Source: Gymnogyps californianus
Taxonomy: Eukaryota; Chordata; Aves; Accipitriformes; Cathartidae
Assembly (NCBI RefSeq): GCF_018139145.2
Contig: NC_059478.1
Coordinates: 2,046,001-2,110,000, forward strand
Length of the DNA: 64,000 bases
Direction: 5' to 3'
A program made the translations under genes and the position numbers. Below, piece by piece: positions 1 through 12,600 of this stretch (position 1 is its first letter; every line of letters begins with the position of its first letter). Under the pieces are notes generated by a model. The model had not been told where the DNA came from. It saw nothing but the letters and a program-made list of their open reading frames with translations, and ran no database searches.

Positions 1-2530
1 TAGATGCTGCAGGGCTCTGAAATCAGGAAAAGGTTCATGGGCTCTAAGCCTTGTCACATCTTTCAAGGTATGGGTGCATAATCACTGGCTGAAATAAGGG
101 CCAGGGCTTGGGTGATGGGAGGGCTCAAGTTTCCAGCAGTTAAGGAACCCACTTCATTGCTGGGTGCTTGTGGGCTCTTCAGTTAGTAAATTGTCTTATC
201 TCAGTTGACATCTATGTTGTTTTTTTCCATTTATTTTCTAGATGTTACTGTTTACTGTATTGATATGATACTGGTTAGGGTTACAATGAAGGTAAGATTA
301 GAGCAGCTAAATACAGAAGAAACAATTTATACTGTGGGATGCTGCATGACCATGAGAATTACGAACGGGTTGGATGAAAGTCAAATCCTATTTTTCACTA
401 TATTGATGAGGTTGTTGGCTCTACATTTTTTATGGCAAGGGTTTTAGAATTTAAAGAGTGAGGTTGCCATGCTATTTGTGGATTCTGCAAAGCCCTCAGT
501 GTTTGCGTAAGTCCTAGCATGGATTTAGGAGAAAGTTCTAGTATAGGTATGCAGATCTGGACTATGATACAAAATAGTGTTAAGGGTTAGGGCTAGGAAA
601 TATAAAGGCTCTGCAGTCCAGTTTGTTCCTATGTGCTTCCAGATTCCCCAAGGGAGGAAGAGGATTAGTAGAGAGGGTAGTGATGCCTATCAAATTTGAT
701 CAGCATTAAGATTAGATTAAGGAAAATCAAAGATTGAAGGTTTATTACAGACTTCTACACGGGCTTCTGTGTTAGGGAATGAGTTGGTATACATTAGGGA
801 CCAAAATATGTTTTTTTCTACTAAACAAAGTGGCCTAAAATTCCAGATTGAGGGTTAGGGGGCTGGCTGGTATTGTTTTAGGACAAAACTTTATGCTACA
901 TTTCATTTTATTGGTAAAGATAAGGTTAGAATTTAAGTTTTGGGCTCAAAATTGTGCAGTCAGTTTATACTGCATGCGGAAAAAAACCTCAGAGGCAGAA
1001 AAAAGACTACTGCTGATTGTCATCAAAGCCTTATATTTCTGCTATAGCATGGTAGCCTAAGACATTACTGTCCATATTCAGGAGCACTTTTTTTACCAGA
1101 TGCTGTTGGGCCCTGAAAGTGAGGAAATGGGCTGTGCCAAAAATGGCTAATGCCTCGCATTGCCTTTTATTGTAGGTTAATATCACCTGAATATAACTCT
1201 AGGTGCATTAGGGTTTGGCAATCTAACACTGCAGAGTCCCATTTATTACTGAATTTCTTACACCCACAGAAAACTGGTTTCAGTAAAGAACAGACAGATT
1301 TGTTGTTGTTTAGCAGAGCAATATTACCCTGATGCAAAATAATTTTAGGATTTAGATTTGAGTTAGATTTTCAGATTTAGAGCTGGCTTATTTTTGCACT
1401 CTTCTAAACCCTTTGAATGAAGAAGTAGATTGCTGTTTGTACGGGCCAGTGCCTAATCGTTGCATTTTAACCTAGGCTCATGTTGCCTATATAAGATTAT
1501 ATAGTGAACTTTGTGGTTAGAGTGTGGCTTTCAGAATGAAATGCCTGAGAACCCAGCCCATGACTGCATTCTCCAAGGCCTACAAAACGAGGATGTGAGC
1601 AGAAGCCAAAAAAAATGCGATTCCTTTTTGTAACCCTTTAGTATGGGGAAAGGTTTCTTGCATTTTAACTGGATAGGAGTTAGCAACTGGAAAAGTGAAA
1701 CCTCAGGAGCCCAGCTTGCTTTTGGATTCTCCAGCGACCATAGAGCCAGAAAGAAGGCTAGTTTCTGCAGAGGCTTTATATTCTCTACTTGTTCACTAGT
1801 TACAATGTAGATTAGGTTACAGCTGGGTTTGGGAAATTAAAGCTCCAAGAGCTCAGTTTATTGCTTGATTTCATACTTCCCACCCACTGACTTAGATGGA
1901 GAGCTTATGCTGGGAGTGTTGGACTGAAGCCTTTGGGAAATAAGCTTAAAGAAGTGAAATTGTTCAATTTTGTTCAATTCAATTTTGTATCATTGCTAGA
2001 GACAGGAAGAAACCTATTAGAGCTGGTGGTTTCTGGTGACATAAAGCCTTATGGTGTCTTTTAGTGTTACAGCCAATGTGATAATTTTAATTAAGGTTAG
2101 GGTTTGGGAATCTAAAACTAGCTATTCTACAGGACCAAAAGAATAAAGAAGAGAGCCAATAAGAGCAAGTACTTTATGTGGTCTTTTTGTTGAATACAAT
2201 GAAGGTTACTGTTAGCATTCTGGTCAGGAACAGGGCTGGGGAGCTTGAAGATGTTACAAGCCGCTCTTTTACTGGATTCTCCAAGTCCCTCAGTGTTTTG
2301 GTAAGAGAGAACAGTTCAGCTTTCCTTACGGCAGATCTGGAACCCTGAAATCAGAGCACCTGGAACTGAGATTTAGGAAGAAGCTTAGCCTGGGTTGCTG
2401 TTAGATTGTCCTGGTGTGATGAAGCAACATAAGGTCACTTGTGTTTGACCTTCCCGCAAATATTTTTGCCTTAACTGTGATGCAATTGGGAATTGTGATT
2501 AGTGTTACGGCCTTTTTGAACAACATTTTA
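1..2530. repeat. Degenerate tandem repeat array with telomere-like TTAGGG words
   Basis: The same set of short phrases recurs through this stretch in diverged form. One is a TTAGGGTTAGGG-like phrase near 273, 581, 851, 921, 1208, 1811 and 2091. It is often followed by a phrase like GGGAATTTAAAGCTC and then by GGATTCTCCAAG-like words near 480, 640, 1252, 1724, 1868 and 2275. The blocks at 480-512 and 2275-2307 match at most positions, as do those at 1-40 and 1098-1140. Spacings between anchors are close to multiples of roughly 150-165 bp, so I infer an old satellite or minisatellite unit of that size, heavily mutated. The array probably starts before the window. I do not recognise the family. 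Open reading frames inside it are short and look like chance. Confidence 0.6.
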
Positions 2531-3314
2531 ATGTGAATCGCCAGTGTGGGAAAAGATTTGCTTTATTCATTGATGTTTTACATTTAACTATCTGTAGTCC
2601 ACAGTCCAAGAACTTACAAAATAAGGTTATCCACATTATAATTCAAGCTAAAAGTTCTTTTCTAGTAGTTTCACCATATGCCATTAGAGTTAAATTAAAA
2701 TACTGTATCTTTAAATGAAATCTGTTTGAATCTAGAATATTTCTTAAAAACCCAGGAGACGTAAAAATATATAATAAGATTATCCTAATTCACCCACAGT
2801 ACATATTTCCATAATATCAATTAGTACTATGAATGGTGTATAGTTAGGTGTAAAAGAAAGGTCAGAATAGTTGTTTTTATGCTATTGTCTCTGACTATGC
2901 TATATTGAAGGGTCAGATAGTAACCTAAAAAACCGATCACAAGAATATACCCAGTAGAAGATAACCTTCCTTGACTACTGGTATGATAGATGCCCAAAAT
3001 AAAATGTGTATCAGTATACTTAGTTGGAGAGAGGTTGTTGAGGCAGGCAGACTGCCAGCAGTCTTGTGGCTTTTTTTTTTTTTTTTTTTTTAAATTGGTT
3101 GGAAACAGAAATGCTGAGGTACTGACAGGCTGACTCCTGTTCTTACCTCTGCTGTCAGAGTGGTTCCAAAGAATGTTTATCAATACGGTGATAGGTGCTT
3201 TATATATATAAATATAAATATATATATATAAATCACATTATCAATATTTATATAGATATTATATATAACATATATATTTATATATATATTATATATAAAT
3301 GACATTATCATTGT
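2531..3314. other. AT-rich single-copy stretch with poly-T and AT microsatellite
   Basis: No gene is visible. A run of 21 T lies at 3071-3091 and an (AT)n-type low-complexity tract, able to fold back on itself, lies at 3200-3300 immediately before a CR1 fragment. The 118-codon minus-strand frame here owes its lysine run to the poly-T tract and is not credible as a gene. Confidence 0.6.
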
Positions 3315-3500
3315 CATAGAATCACAAAATCGTTTAGGTTGGAACTGACCTCCTGAGATCATCTTGTACACATACACACACACACATGCCCTGCTCAACA
3401 GTGTCACCTAGAGCAGGTTGCCCAAGACTGCATCCAGTCAGGTTTTGAATAACCCCACAGATGGAGACTACACAACCTGTCTGGGAAACCTGTTCTAAAG
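3315..3500 (-). mobile_element. CR1 LINE 3' fragment
   Basis: Read on the plus strand, this begins CATAGAATCACAAAATCG and continues GGTTGGAA...GACCTC...GATCATCT. This is the reverse complement of the CR1 3' end. It continues through the diagnostic phrases GATGGAGACTACACAACCT and GGGAAACCTGTTC. Only the last ~185 bp of the element remain, the usual 5'-truncated form. A (AC)n run at 3370-3386 has expanded inside it. It is clearly diverged from the younger copies in this window. Confidence 0.85.
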
Positions 3501-6462
3501 TAGATCTAGTTTATCTGAAGACGACATAAAATTAGTTCCCATTCATTAAAAACCTGCCATGTTTGAATGAAGTATCACTTTTACTACATTACCACCAGCT
3601 ATCTCATGTCTTCTTACTTTCGTGAAAGCAAAATCTATCCAGGATGGTTCCCCTCAAAGGCAGTAGATATGTCTGACAAACCCTAAAAGTGTGGGAGAGT
3701 GCTTTGAGGAATACTAGTCCTATTTTCATATGCTTCCCTAGGCATCCACTAATGGCCATTTTCAGCAATAAGACAGATACTGAACTAGGGAGACCTTTGA
3801 TCTAACCTAGAGGGTATATGGCAGTTCTTGCACTCATAAATTCTTGTGTTTAGGAAGCAAATTTGTAGCTGCAATGCAGTTGAGTTGAAGGGACTGGGGA
3901 AAAAAGCCAGATACTGACTCTGAGTAGGAAGAAAGAGTGAGATGAAATTCTAAGAATCAAAATGAATTTACTCTAGAATAAGGTGATTGTAGTTAGTGCT
4001 GGTAAATAGAAGCAACACTGCTGCAACAATTTGCAATTAATTTCTGTTCTAAACAGGGCATTGTTTGGGAATTTTTTGTGGTTTGTTGTTGTTGCTAGGA
4101 GTGTTTGAGTGTATGAGGAAGGAGTGAAGGTCTGCGGTGTCTCTTGTATTCTGTTGGAGGGTGAGGATCACAATCTACCCTCTCAGATCTCAAAAAGAAG
4201 AAAATCTTTTTGCCCACTTCTCCCTCCTTTTTTCCTCATCTTCTGTATCTGTACAGAAGGTTTGTTTCTCTGCCTGATCCAGTGAGGTGAATAGTGAATT
4301 GACGATCCTCAATTAGTCAGGAAGGACTTGCAGGATGCAGATGATATCAGCAGGGATATAAGGAAGACACAAGATCCTGGCTCCAGATGCTTAGGTGGTT
4401 TACTCATAAAGATGGTTGCTGCTTTGAAACACTGCTTTCTTTTCTTCCTCTGCTTCTTTAATTTATTTTTCCTGCTGTGCTGCATACTGAGGTGTAACAG
4501 ATACTCTCTAAACTCTCATATACTCTGCTTTAAATCTCCATTCAGCTGCTATGCTCATAAAGTCATGCACAATATTATTATGAAATAATTGATCTTTGAA
4601 TAAAGGATGGCAAGATTAAATCAATTGGAAAGGATTTTTAATGTGAAGCTTTTCCAAAATTATGTTTTAATTATTTGCAAATCCACACTCTTGCATAGAG
4701 TCTTTTATCTCACAGGTGTACATTAAATCTACCATCTTGTACCATTTTGTCAAGTGAGCTGAAGATGTTTGTCTTTTTTACTAAATTAAAGATTCAGAAA
4801 ATCTATTGTGCATTAGAATGAACACTGGCTATATATTTCATAAAAAACTCCAACTTATTAAATGTTTTTCATGAGTACAGAATCCAAAATGTCTCCAAAT
4901 CAGTAGCTTTGAATTTATATCCTCACTGTCTCTTCGTTTAGTCATTTGACTTCTCGTTGTCTAAAAATATAACCTGCAAGTAGTTAACATGATCAAGGGG
5001 CACTGCAGGAGCACTTGTCTGAAATTACACAGGGGACATTTCGTTAAGTACATTCTGGCCTAGGGTTTACATTCTGTGTTCAAATCTTTCAAACTACATA
5101 TTAAGAGGCTTTTATTTTGCATGTGTCACTCTTTTCAGCAGCAGTGAGCCATTAACTTTGCGAACATTTGGCTTCTCTCAGGTTTTCTGACATGCTCATG
5201 AGTACTTTGGGGACTGCAAATCATCACTGTGTGTGGCAGACACAGGGAACAGTCATCAGCCTATGTGCACACACATGCATGCTGTCATTTTTGTGTTGTC
5301 AAAAAATCACCGTCTTTTACTGTCTATATATAGACTGGAAACCCTATAGAGTTCAAGTAAAAAGAGTCTAAAATTCCTAAACTGTGTGCCACTGCCCTTT
5401 GCAATTCATTGTACCTGAAACTTTTTGAGGTTATTGTCCAAATTTATTACCAAGTTTTCTTTCGCTACTCATTATATTGACCTTCTGGCTTAGGAAGAGT
5501 TGAGAGACCTTTTTTTTTTTGAGGAAAAGCAGTTCACTCTGTTTTTCCAGTGCTACACTGGTAATACATTTATATTGCAAGCTATCAAAGTAATGCACCT
5601 AATCTTTTTGTATTGTTTATTGTGGCTTATTGAAAAATATTAGTCTATCAATCGACTGAAATAAAAGAAGAAAATAAAAACTTTTTATGGAGGGGGAACA
5701 AAAAGGAACATAGTGCATTCAAATGAGAAGCCACTAAGGTATATTTTATCTTTTCCCAAGTAATAGCAAATAAGTTTTGTGCAATTTTTTAAAGTATGTC
5801 CTTTATCAGTCCTTTTTATGTGATTCCAAGTGGAATTGTAAAGCCTCAGGGAGCAGCTGTCTCAGTGCTTCTAAAACATATTATAGCACTTCTGCAATAT
5901 CATGAATAGATGAGGAAACTTGTATTTTATTTCATGTTTTTCAAATTATTTAGTATAACTTAAATTAGACTTAGAATTATAGGCCCTTGTGACCACACAG
6001 ATCGTGTAGTCCCCAGAAGTAAGATAAAGGAATCAGAATCAGGATTCCTCAGTTCTCTTCATTGACCGCCCCTACGCCCAAGGTAACTGAAATTTGGGGG
6101 TGAAAATTGTAATACAGGAGCTTACTTCTCTGAAATGACTTAAATGCTTTGATATCTCAAGGGAAGTAAATGACGCTCATTATAGATGAGTTTGGACAAG
6201 CTAATAGAAACCTCTCAGGCTGTATGCGTGCAGCACGACAGGGGATGGATTCACCAGCCTACACTCACAAGTATCAAAACATCCTTTCTCCAGCAGCACA
6301 GACCAGCTTTAATGACTTCTCTTGCTGGACGTAGCTTGAACGCCGTGTGCTCGTGCTGTTGCAGTGTCTGAGCTGGCATGAGCAGAACTCACTATGGTGC
6401 CTTTTTATCCAGAGTATACCTAGACTGTCTGATGTGTTTGGATATATTGTCCTCACTGTAAT
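3501..6462. other. Single-copy AT-rich stretch, no gene seen
   Basis: I see no open frame with family resemblance, no splice-supported exon pattern and no recognisable repeat. Short T runs occur (for example near 5511-5520). The open frames present are under 90 codons and carry no conserved motif. Confidence 0.5.
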
Positions 6463-6995
6463 TACAGAATCACAGAATCACTGTGGCTAGAAGGGACCTC
6501 AGGAGATCTTCTAGTCTACCCCCTCTACTCAGAAAGGGCCAGCTATAGCAGGCTGCCCAGGACCGTGTGCAGTTGTGCTTTGAATATCTCCAAGGATGGA
6601 GACTCCACAAACTCTCTGGGCAACCTGTTCCTGTGTTGGACCACCCTCAAGGTAAAAAAGTGTTTCCTTATGTTCAGACTAACTTTTTTTTAAATTTGTG
6701 TCCATTACCTCCTGTCCGATCACTGGATACTTCTGGCTCCATTTTCTTCACTACCTATCCTCATCAAATATTTATACACATTGGTAAGATCCCCTGAGCC
6801 TCCTCTTCTCCAGGCTGAGCAGTCCCAGATCTCTCAGCCTTTCCTCATACAAGAGTTGCTCCAGTATCTTAATTATTCTCACTGGACTTGCTTCAGTAAG
6901 TCTCTTTTGTACTGGGAAGCCCACAACTGTACACAGGACTCCAGACGTGGCCTCACCAGTGCTGAGTAGAGAGGAAGGATCACCACCTCTGACCC
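6463..6995 (-). mobile_element. CR1 LINE 3' fragment
   Basis: The plus strand starts ACAGAATCACAGAATCA, the reverse complement of the CR1 3' tail, followed by GGATGGAGACTCCACAA, GGGCAACCTGTTCC and AAAAAAGTGTTTCCTTATGTTCAGA. The minus strand from 6995 downward encodes a worn C-terminal reverse-transcriptase tail with recognisable pieces such as [20 protein letters not shown]. Similarity to CR1 fades near 6995, so this is a 5'-truncated copy of about 530 bp. Several insertions and deletions mark it as older than the copies at 22.8 and 46.5 kb. Confidence 0.88.
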
Positions 6996-8982
6996 TAATT
7001 AAGCTGTTAATCTCTCTGATGATAAGGACAAGGATTCCATCTCCCCTTTTTTCTCCACAGGGCATCATTTTTACACATATTTAGATGAAAAATAAGTGGG
7101 GTTTACATTCTCATTTCTGTAGGTGACATAAAGCAAATGGGAGTTTTGCTATTTAAAGTCTTTTGCACAGCTGTGAGAAATTTACCTGTGTTTTGAGGTA
7201 TACGCTGACATCCTTGTCATGCAAAAGCCAGGTTTTGAGTGGTTGGACAACTATTCTCAAAGATTTGAGGTGATCACTTTTCTGGCTTATGGATTTGCCT
7301 GAGAACTGTGATCCTCTCCGGTCCCTTTGTGGTCTTCCTCACTGCACACTTTCAATAATCAATCCATGATGGGCCATTGACATATTCAGAGTGTTGAGGG
7401 CACTAACAGGCCTTAATGGTCCTGCCCAGCCTCATGTGGGACGTCCCACCCCTGCCCATAGCCTGGGAGCTCCATCCAGGGCCCTCAGCCCCTGCCCAAG
7501 CAGGACAACTTGGCAAATCCCAGAGATGACTGAGCAGCTGCTTTTGACTTATTCAATCACAGGAGTCAAATGACCAACCATTTGCAGCATGGTTGACCCT
7601 AAAAGTAAGACTATCATCTCCTGCCAGCCAGCTCCCAAAGCAGTCAGCAATAAAACCTTTAAGTGACTGGCAGAGGCAGTCTTGTGTCAACTGAAAACAT
7701 CTTTGAAATTCCAGCACTGGTAGTTTTATTGCAGTTATGAGTAACCTCATCATAAAGCAAAACAAGCTTTAAGATCTAACGCAGAGGTGATTCAGCCTGG
7801 TACTCAGTAACTGAAGTAAATGACATGTTTCAAACAAAGGAAAAAAATAGTTAGAAAACAAGCCTAAAAATTTAGAGAACACATTCTCCTTTAAGACTAG
7901 CTTCCGTCTGTAGTTAAAAGTTGGTATTTGGAAGTAGAAGATCTTTCACATAATAAATACAATTGTTTTGTTACTCGTTTTGGTTGTTTTCGTTCTTTGT
8001 TTTTTTTTCCTTTTTTTTCTTTTATTTTAATCTTCCTTTGCTTAAACAATGATCTAAACTTATTTTTCCTCAAAGGGCTATTTGTTTCATTACAAGCTTA
8101 AATCAAAATATTTCCTGAATACTGACTGACTGTAGCAGCCAGCTAGTTAGTCGCAGCTCAAAAAAGCACAACCGTGGAAGTACCATAATTGAACTACAAG
8201 AATTTTTAAATTAGATATGTTTAGTCAGCATCCTCTGTGAATATTTCTTACATAAATATTTACAAAATGTACATAAATTCCCAAAAGCTTCAATATGAAA
8301 CAGAATTCAAGAGTGTGCTTAACTTTTTAATCGTATGCTTCAGTGTTTGGCTGGGTATTGCTAAAATGAGCTTAAAATTTCCATATGTCACCTGAATCAC
8401 CTGCACAAGTCAATTTTTCAAGTGATCTGAAGAGAGTTTTCTTTCAGGACGCTTTCAATGAAGAGAGTGAAGTGTATTCAGTAGCTAGGAAAATAACACA
8501 ACTACTGAGGGAAATGTATATGTGAAAGAAAAAGAATGAGAAATAGCAGTACAAGGCACAGCCAGCAGCATAGACTTAGAGGGAAAAATTAAATTAGGCA
8601 AGCCTGGTTGCCTTTTCATAAAATTACTGAAGTAATAGATCAAGGCAATGATGTACCTGCAGAGCTATAGGAGACAAAGTGAGAAGATGAACAGGGAATT
8701 TTACTTGAAAATGAACTCAAAATGGTATGGCTAGATCTTATCCACGGTGTTGAAAGGTACATGAAGACCTTGAAAAAAGTGTGGTGAAAAAGCACTAAAA
8801 CCAGTCTTGGATCTAATCTTATCAAATGATGAGGTTTTGGACCCATGTCTCAGAACCAGCACTGATTAGGGTTCCTGCATTCATCTGCAGGGCATTACAA
8901 AGCTTGCTATCTAGTTTACCGAATTCAATTTGTAATGAGTTGAAATGATTCAAAAGATTGAAAAATATTTTGTATTTTCAAT
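6996..8982. other. Single-copy stretch with one GC-richer patch
   Basis: No gene is visible. Positions 7391-7530 are distinctly GC-richer than their surroundings (repeated CCTGCCC words) and could be part of an unrecognised dispersed repeat. A pyrimidine-rich tract lies at 7978-8036. Confidence 0.45.
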
Positions 8983-9600
8983 TGTCGTGGTTTAACCCCA
9001 GCTGGCAACTAAGCACCACACAGCCGCTCACTCACACCCGCCCCCTCCCCTCCCCCTTCCCCCCCGGGTGGGATGGGGGACAGAATCAGAAGAGTAAAAG
9101 TGAGAAAACTCGTGGGTTGAGATAGAGACAGTTTAATAGGGAAAGCAAGAGCCACCCATGCAAGGAAGGCAAAACAAGGAATTCATTCACCACTTCCCAT
9201 GGGCAGGCAGGTGTTCAGCCATCTCCAGGAAAGCAGGGCTCCATCACACGTGATGGTTACTTGGGAAGACAAAACGTCATCACTTCAAACCTCCCCCCCT
9301 TCCTTCTTCTTCCCCCAGCTTTATATGCTGAGCATGACGTCATATGGTATGGAATATCCCTTTGGTCAGTTGGGGTCAGCTGTCCCGGCTGTGTCCCCTC
9401 CCAACTCCTGTGCACCCCCAGCCTCCTCGCTGGTGGGGTGGGGTGAGGAGCAGAAAAGGCCTTGACTCTGTGTAAGCACTGCTCAGCAATAACGAAAACA
9501 TCCCTGTGTTATCAACACTGTTTCCAGCGCAAATCCAAAACACAGCCCCATACCAGCTACTGTAAAGAAAATTAACTCTATCCCAGCCAAAACCAGCACA
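8983..9600 (-). mobile_element. Solo LTR of an avian endogenous retrovirus (copy 1)
   Basis: On the plus strand it runs from TGTCGTGGTTTAACCCC to AAAACCAGCACA, the reverse complement of an LTR that begins TG and ends CA. Reading on the minus strand there is a TATA-like box (TATAAA complement at 9320-9326), and just upstream of it an intact palindromic TGACGTCA (9335-9342), a cyclic-AMP-response-element type site. A poly(A)-signal-like ATTAAA complement lies in CAGTTTAATAG near 9130-9140. No retroviral gene lies on either side, so this is a solo LTR. I cannot find a matching 5-bp duplication (TCAAT before, AAGTA after). It shares its U3 variant with copy 2 at 20982. Confidence 0.88.
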
Positions 9601-12600
9601 AAGTACATTTGACTTTTATTTGCTTTGTAAGAATTACAATGAAAAAGCACAGCTGGTATAATGCAAAAAATAATGTGAAGAGGTTTTTTCTTATCTTTTT
9701 AGCTTTATAACCATTTTAAGAATGTATATCCGAACAATAAGTTTTATGTAGAACTGAGTAGTTTCCCTCAAGATCTGTTTTTCAGGTGAACACATTACAA
9801 TTCGAAAATTTTAAATCCTGTTGATAAATTGAATGTAACAAACTAGTAAATTACCTTCTCATGTTGTACCTTTGGATTTGTTATTAACAGCTTTACATGT
9901 GCTAAGTCATACTAATCTATGGTAAGTATATTTTAACAGTATAAAAAAATACCTGTAATATCTGTGTATGAAGTAATAGTGTAGTATGTACAGCTTATGT
10001 AATCACTGAAAATCACAGTGCAGAAGAGAATTAAATTAGATATCATTTATTGTATCATTTGGGATATGTGCATTTATTGAATTAAATTACCCTTTTATTC
10101 CCTTTTAATATGTTTTCAAAGGTGATACAGCTTCTTTGGGGGAAGTTAGACATGCGTTTCAAAACAAATCATGAACATAGAGAATTTTTCTAGTGTTTTG
10201 GGCATGTAAATATTCAGTCACTTTTTTTTTTTTCTCTGTGAGGTAAACCTGGGTCAAAATTGTACTGCCATTTGAGAAGTCCATCTCAGAAATATATATT
10301 GCTGCAAAAGAAGGAACCAGGGCACAATGTAGAGGTTTAGGAGTTCACTTTTCCTACAGCTGTCTCCCATCCACTGTTTGGAATAGGTAGAATACTTCAG
10401 GAACAAGTGAATATGCATACAAAAAGAGACACATTTAGATAAGCTAGAACAAACACTCACATCACTTTTAGAGGTCTTTGTAAGGCACTCATCGCTACAC
10501 AAAGCCACCTAGTGCATTGCTAATCTGTCACACAAAGTGAATAAAACCAGGCTTCCTCAAAAACTTATGCTGTTGTTCTGTAAGAACTCCAGTGCATGGA
10601 GACTGGATGGTAATTTCAGTGCCTCTCAACACCACAACCAGAAGTTCATAGTCTTCCAGGGGAACAAGAAACTTTGCAGGTTCTGCCAACATAATAACTG
10701 TAAAAAAATCAGACATTTAACTTGTACAGGATAGGCTCGTAGCCATTGTTTGTATGAAATAGGCAAAAAAAAAAAAAAGCAGACTATTCTTGGAGTGAAA
10801 ATTTAAATTTAGATAACATCATCCCCTACTGCTCCCTCTTTATATGTAAGATCCACCTGTCCGTTGACCTGCTACACCGCAACATTGTTCCTCTAGACAT
10901 AACCTCAAGGAACAGCAGCTCTTCAAGGAACTGATTACAGTGCAAGAAAAGCATGGCATTCACTCCCATCTATGGGTTTCTTGTTAAGCAGGTGGCAAAG
11001 TACTTCCTTTATCCCAGGGTCAGGGTCCTGTCCCTTTTGAGAGAGGTCATCAGTATCTATGGTCCTTAGCTATGAGTTTATGATATAGATATGACATTTA
11101 GAAATTAAACTGGATGTCTGACTCCACTACTTCTCAACCTGTTAACTTTCTCAGTGACTCAGTGTGAGGAAGGCTGCTAGGTGAAAAGTCTTTTCAGTCT
11201 GTGCAGTTCTCTTCTTTTCTCAATGTGTACTGCACTGCCTGCAACTCAAGGGTCTGGTGTTTCGGTCAATTAAATACAGAGCCTGCAATATGCTTTGCAA
11301 GCTTGCTAGGCAGCAGTCCCTCAGCTAATTGTATTTAAGTCTTCTTTTCGCAGCACATATTGTTTTCTTTGGCTTTGTGCAGGCAGGAACCCCACAGTCT
11401 TGGAGCATAAATATTACTGAGATGTTCACCTATAACCTTTTTGTACTTTCTCATCCCGGCAGTTTTTAAAAACGTACTAAATACAGAAGACTACATTACC
11501 TTTTACCAAGAGAGTGAGGGCACTTTCCTAATGCATGCAATACACTTAGCTCCTTCCTTTTTCTTGCTCCTAGATTAATAGAAATTTCCCCCCTTTGTTA
11601 TTTGAATATGGATAAATGGACCTCGCATGAGAAAGTGTTGTTTGCTGCAAAAAAAAGGAAAACTGCAGTAGGTAGGTGGTATGGCAGTCATAGGAAGTGG
11701 TCAGGAAAGGATAACATTTCAGTCCCATCAAACTGGGATCCTGGTGAAATCCGTTAGTCCCATTGTATTGCCTTGGCCACTGGCAGCTGGATACCTCCTT
11801 ATGAAAAGCTTCAGTATTAAACTTCAATGAAAATTCTGCTATAAGTAAATGAGGATTTTGTGTGTGTGCGTGTGTGTTTTGTATGTGTTTCTTCCCCCCT
11901 TGAATAAAAAAATAGGAGAGCATCAATACGGAATACAGTATTTACCAGTTAAAATTAAACTGCTGTTAGGATAGCCTGAAGCTCACTAGACTTCTGCTGC
12001 TGCCCCTCTGAAATGACATAGAAATTTCAGATCATATTTTAGTGGGCAAGCGTCTTTGCAGATGTATTAGATTGAAATCTGTGCCAATTAGAAGGGAAAA
12101 GGAATATAAAGGCATATAAAATTTAAAGATCAACATGACAGAGTGGGAGACTCTCATGGATCTGCAAAAGTCATTTGCAAAGTTATTTCACTCATATGAA
12201 ACATTACAGATTGTGAGGTGCTGAGATACTAATAGTCTGGGCTATAATAGTTAGTATGGGGAAGTTTGCACTACTGCAGTCTGTGATATAATGGGAGAAA
12301 TTTTTTATCTAGAAAATTGTCATTTGCAATGAGATATGCATCTCATGTCCTGACTCGGAGAGAAAAGAGAAAAAAATGTGAATAAATACATCTCACACCT
12401 TTCACCGGCACTAAAAGCTCATTTAAAAATAATTTTGAAAAATTCATTTTGAGAAAAGATTAAAGATCAACTCAAGCACTTTTACAGACGCTAAGGCACT
12501 TCACTCTGAAATGATATTACCTCACACAGGCAGACGCTCGGCGAGGAAATGAAATATATTGGGATCAACAGAGCTCCAACAAGCCGACAGAACCACAAAA

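Noticed and set aside
1..2530. An interstitial telomere (true TTAGGG array)
   Set aside because: TTAGGG words are isolated, diverged and spaced by unrelated sequence. There is no run of consecutive hexamers.
2827..3183. A 118-codon lysine-run protein
   Set aside because: The lysine run is the T21 tract read in antisense, and the rest has no similarity.
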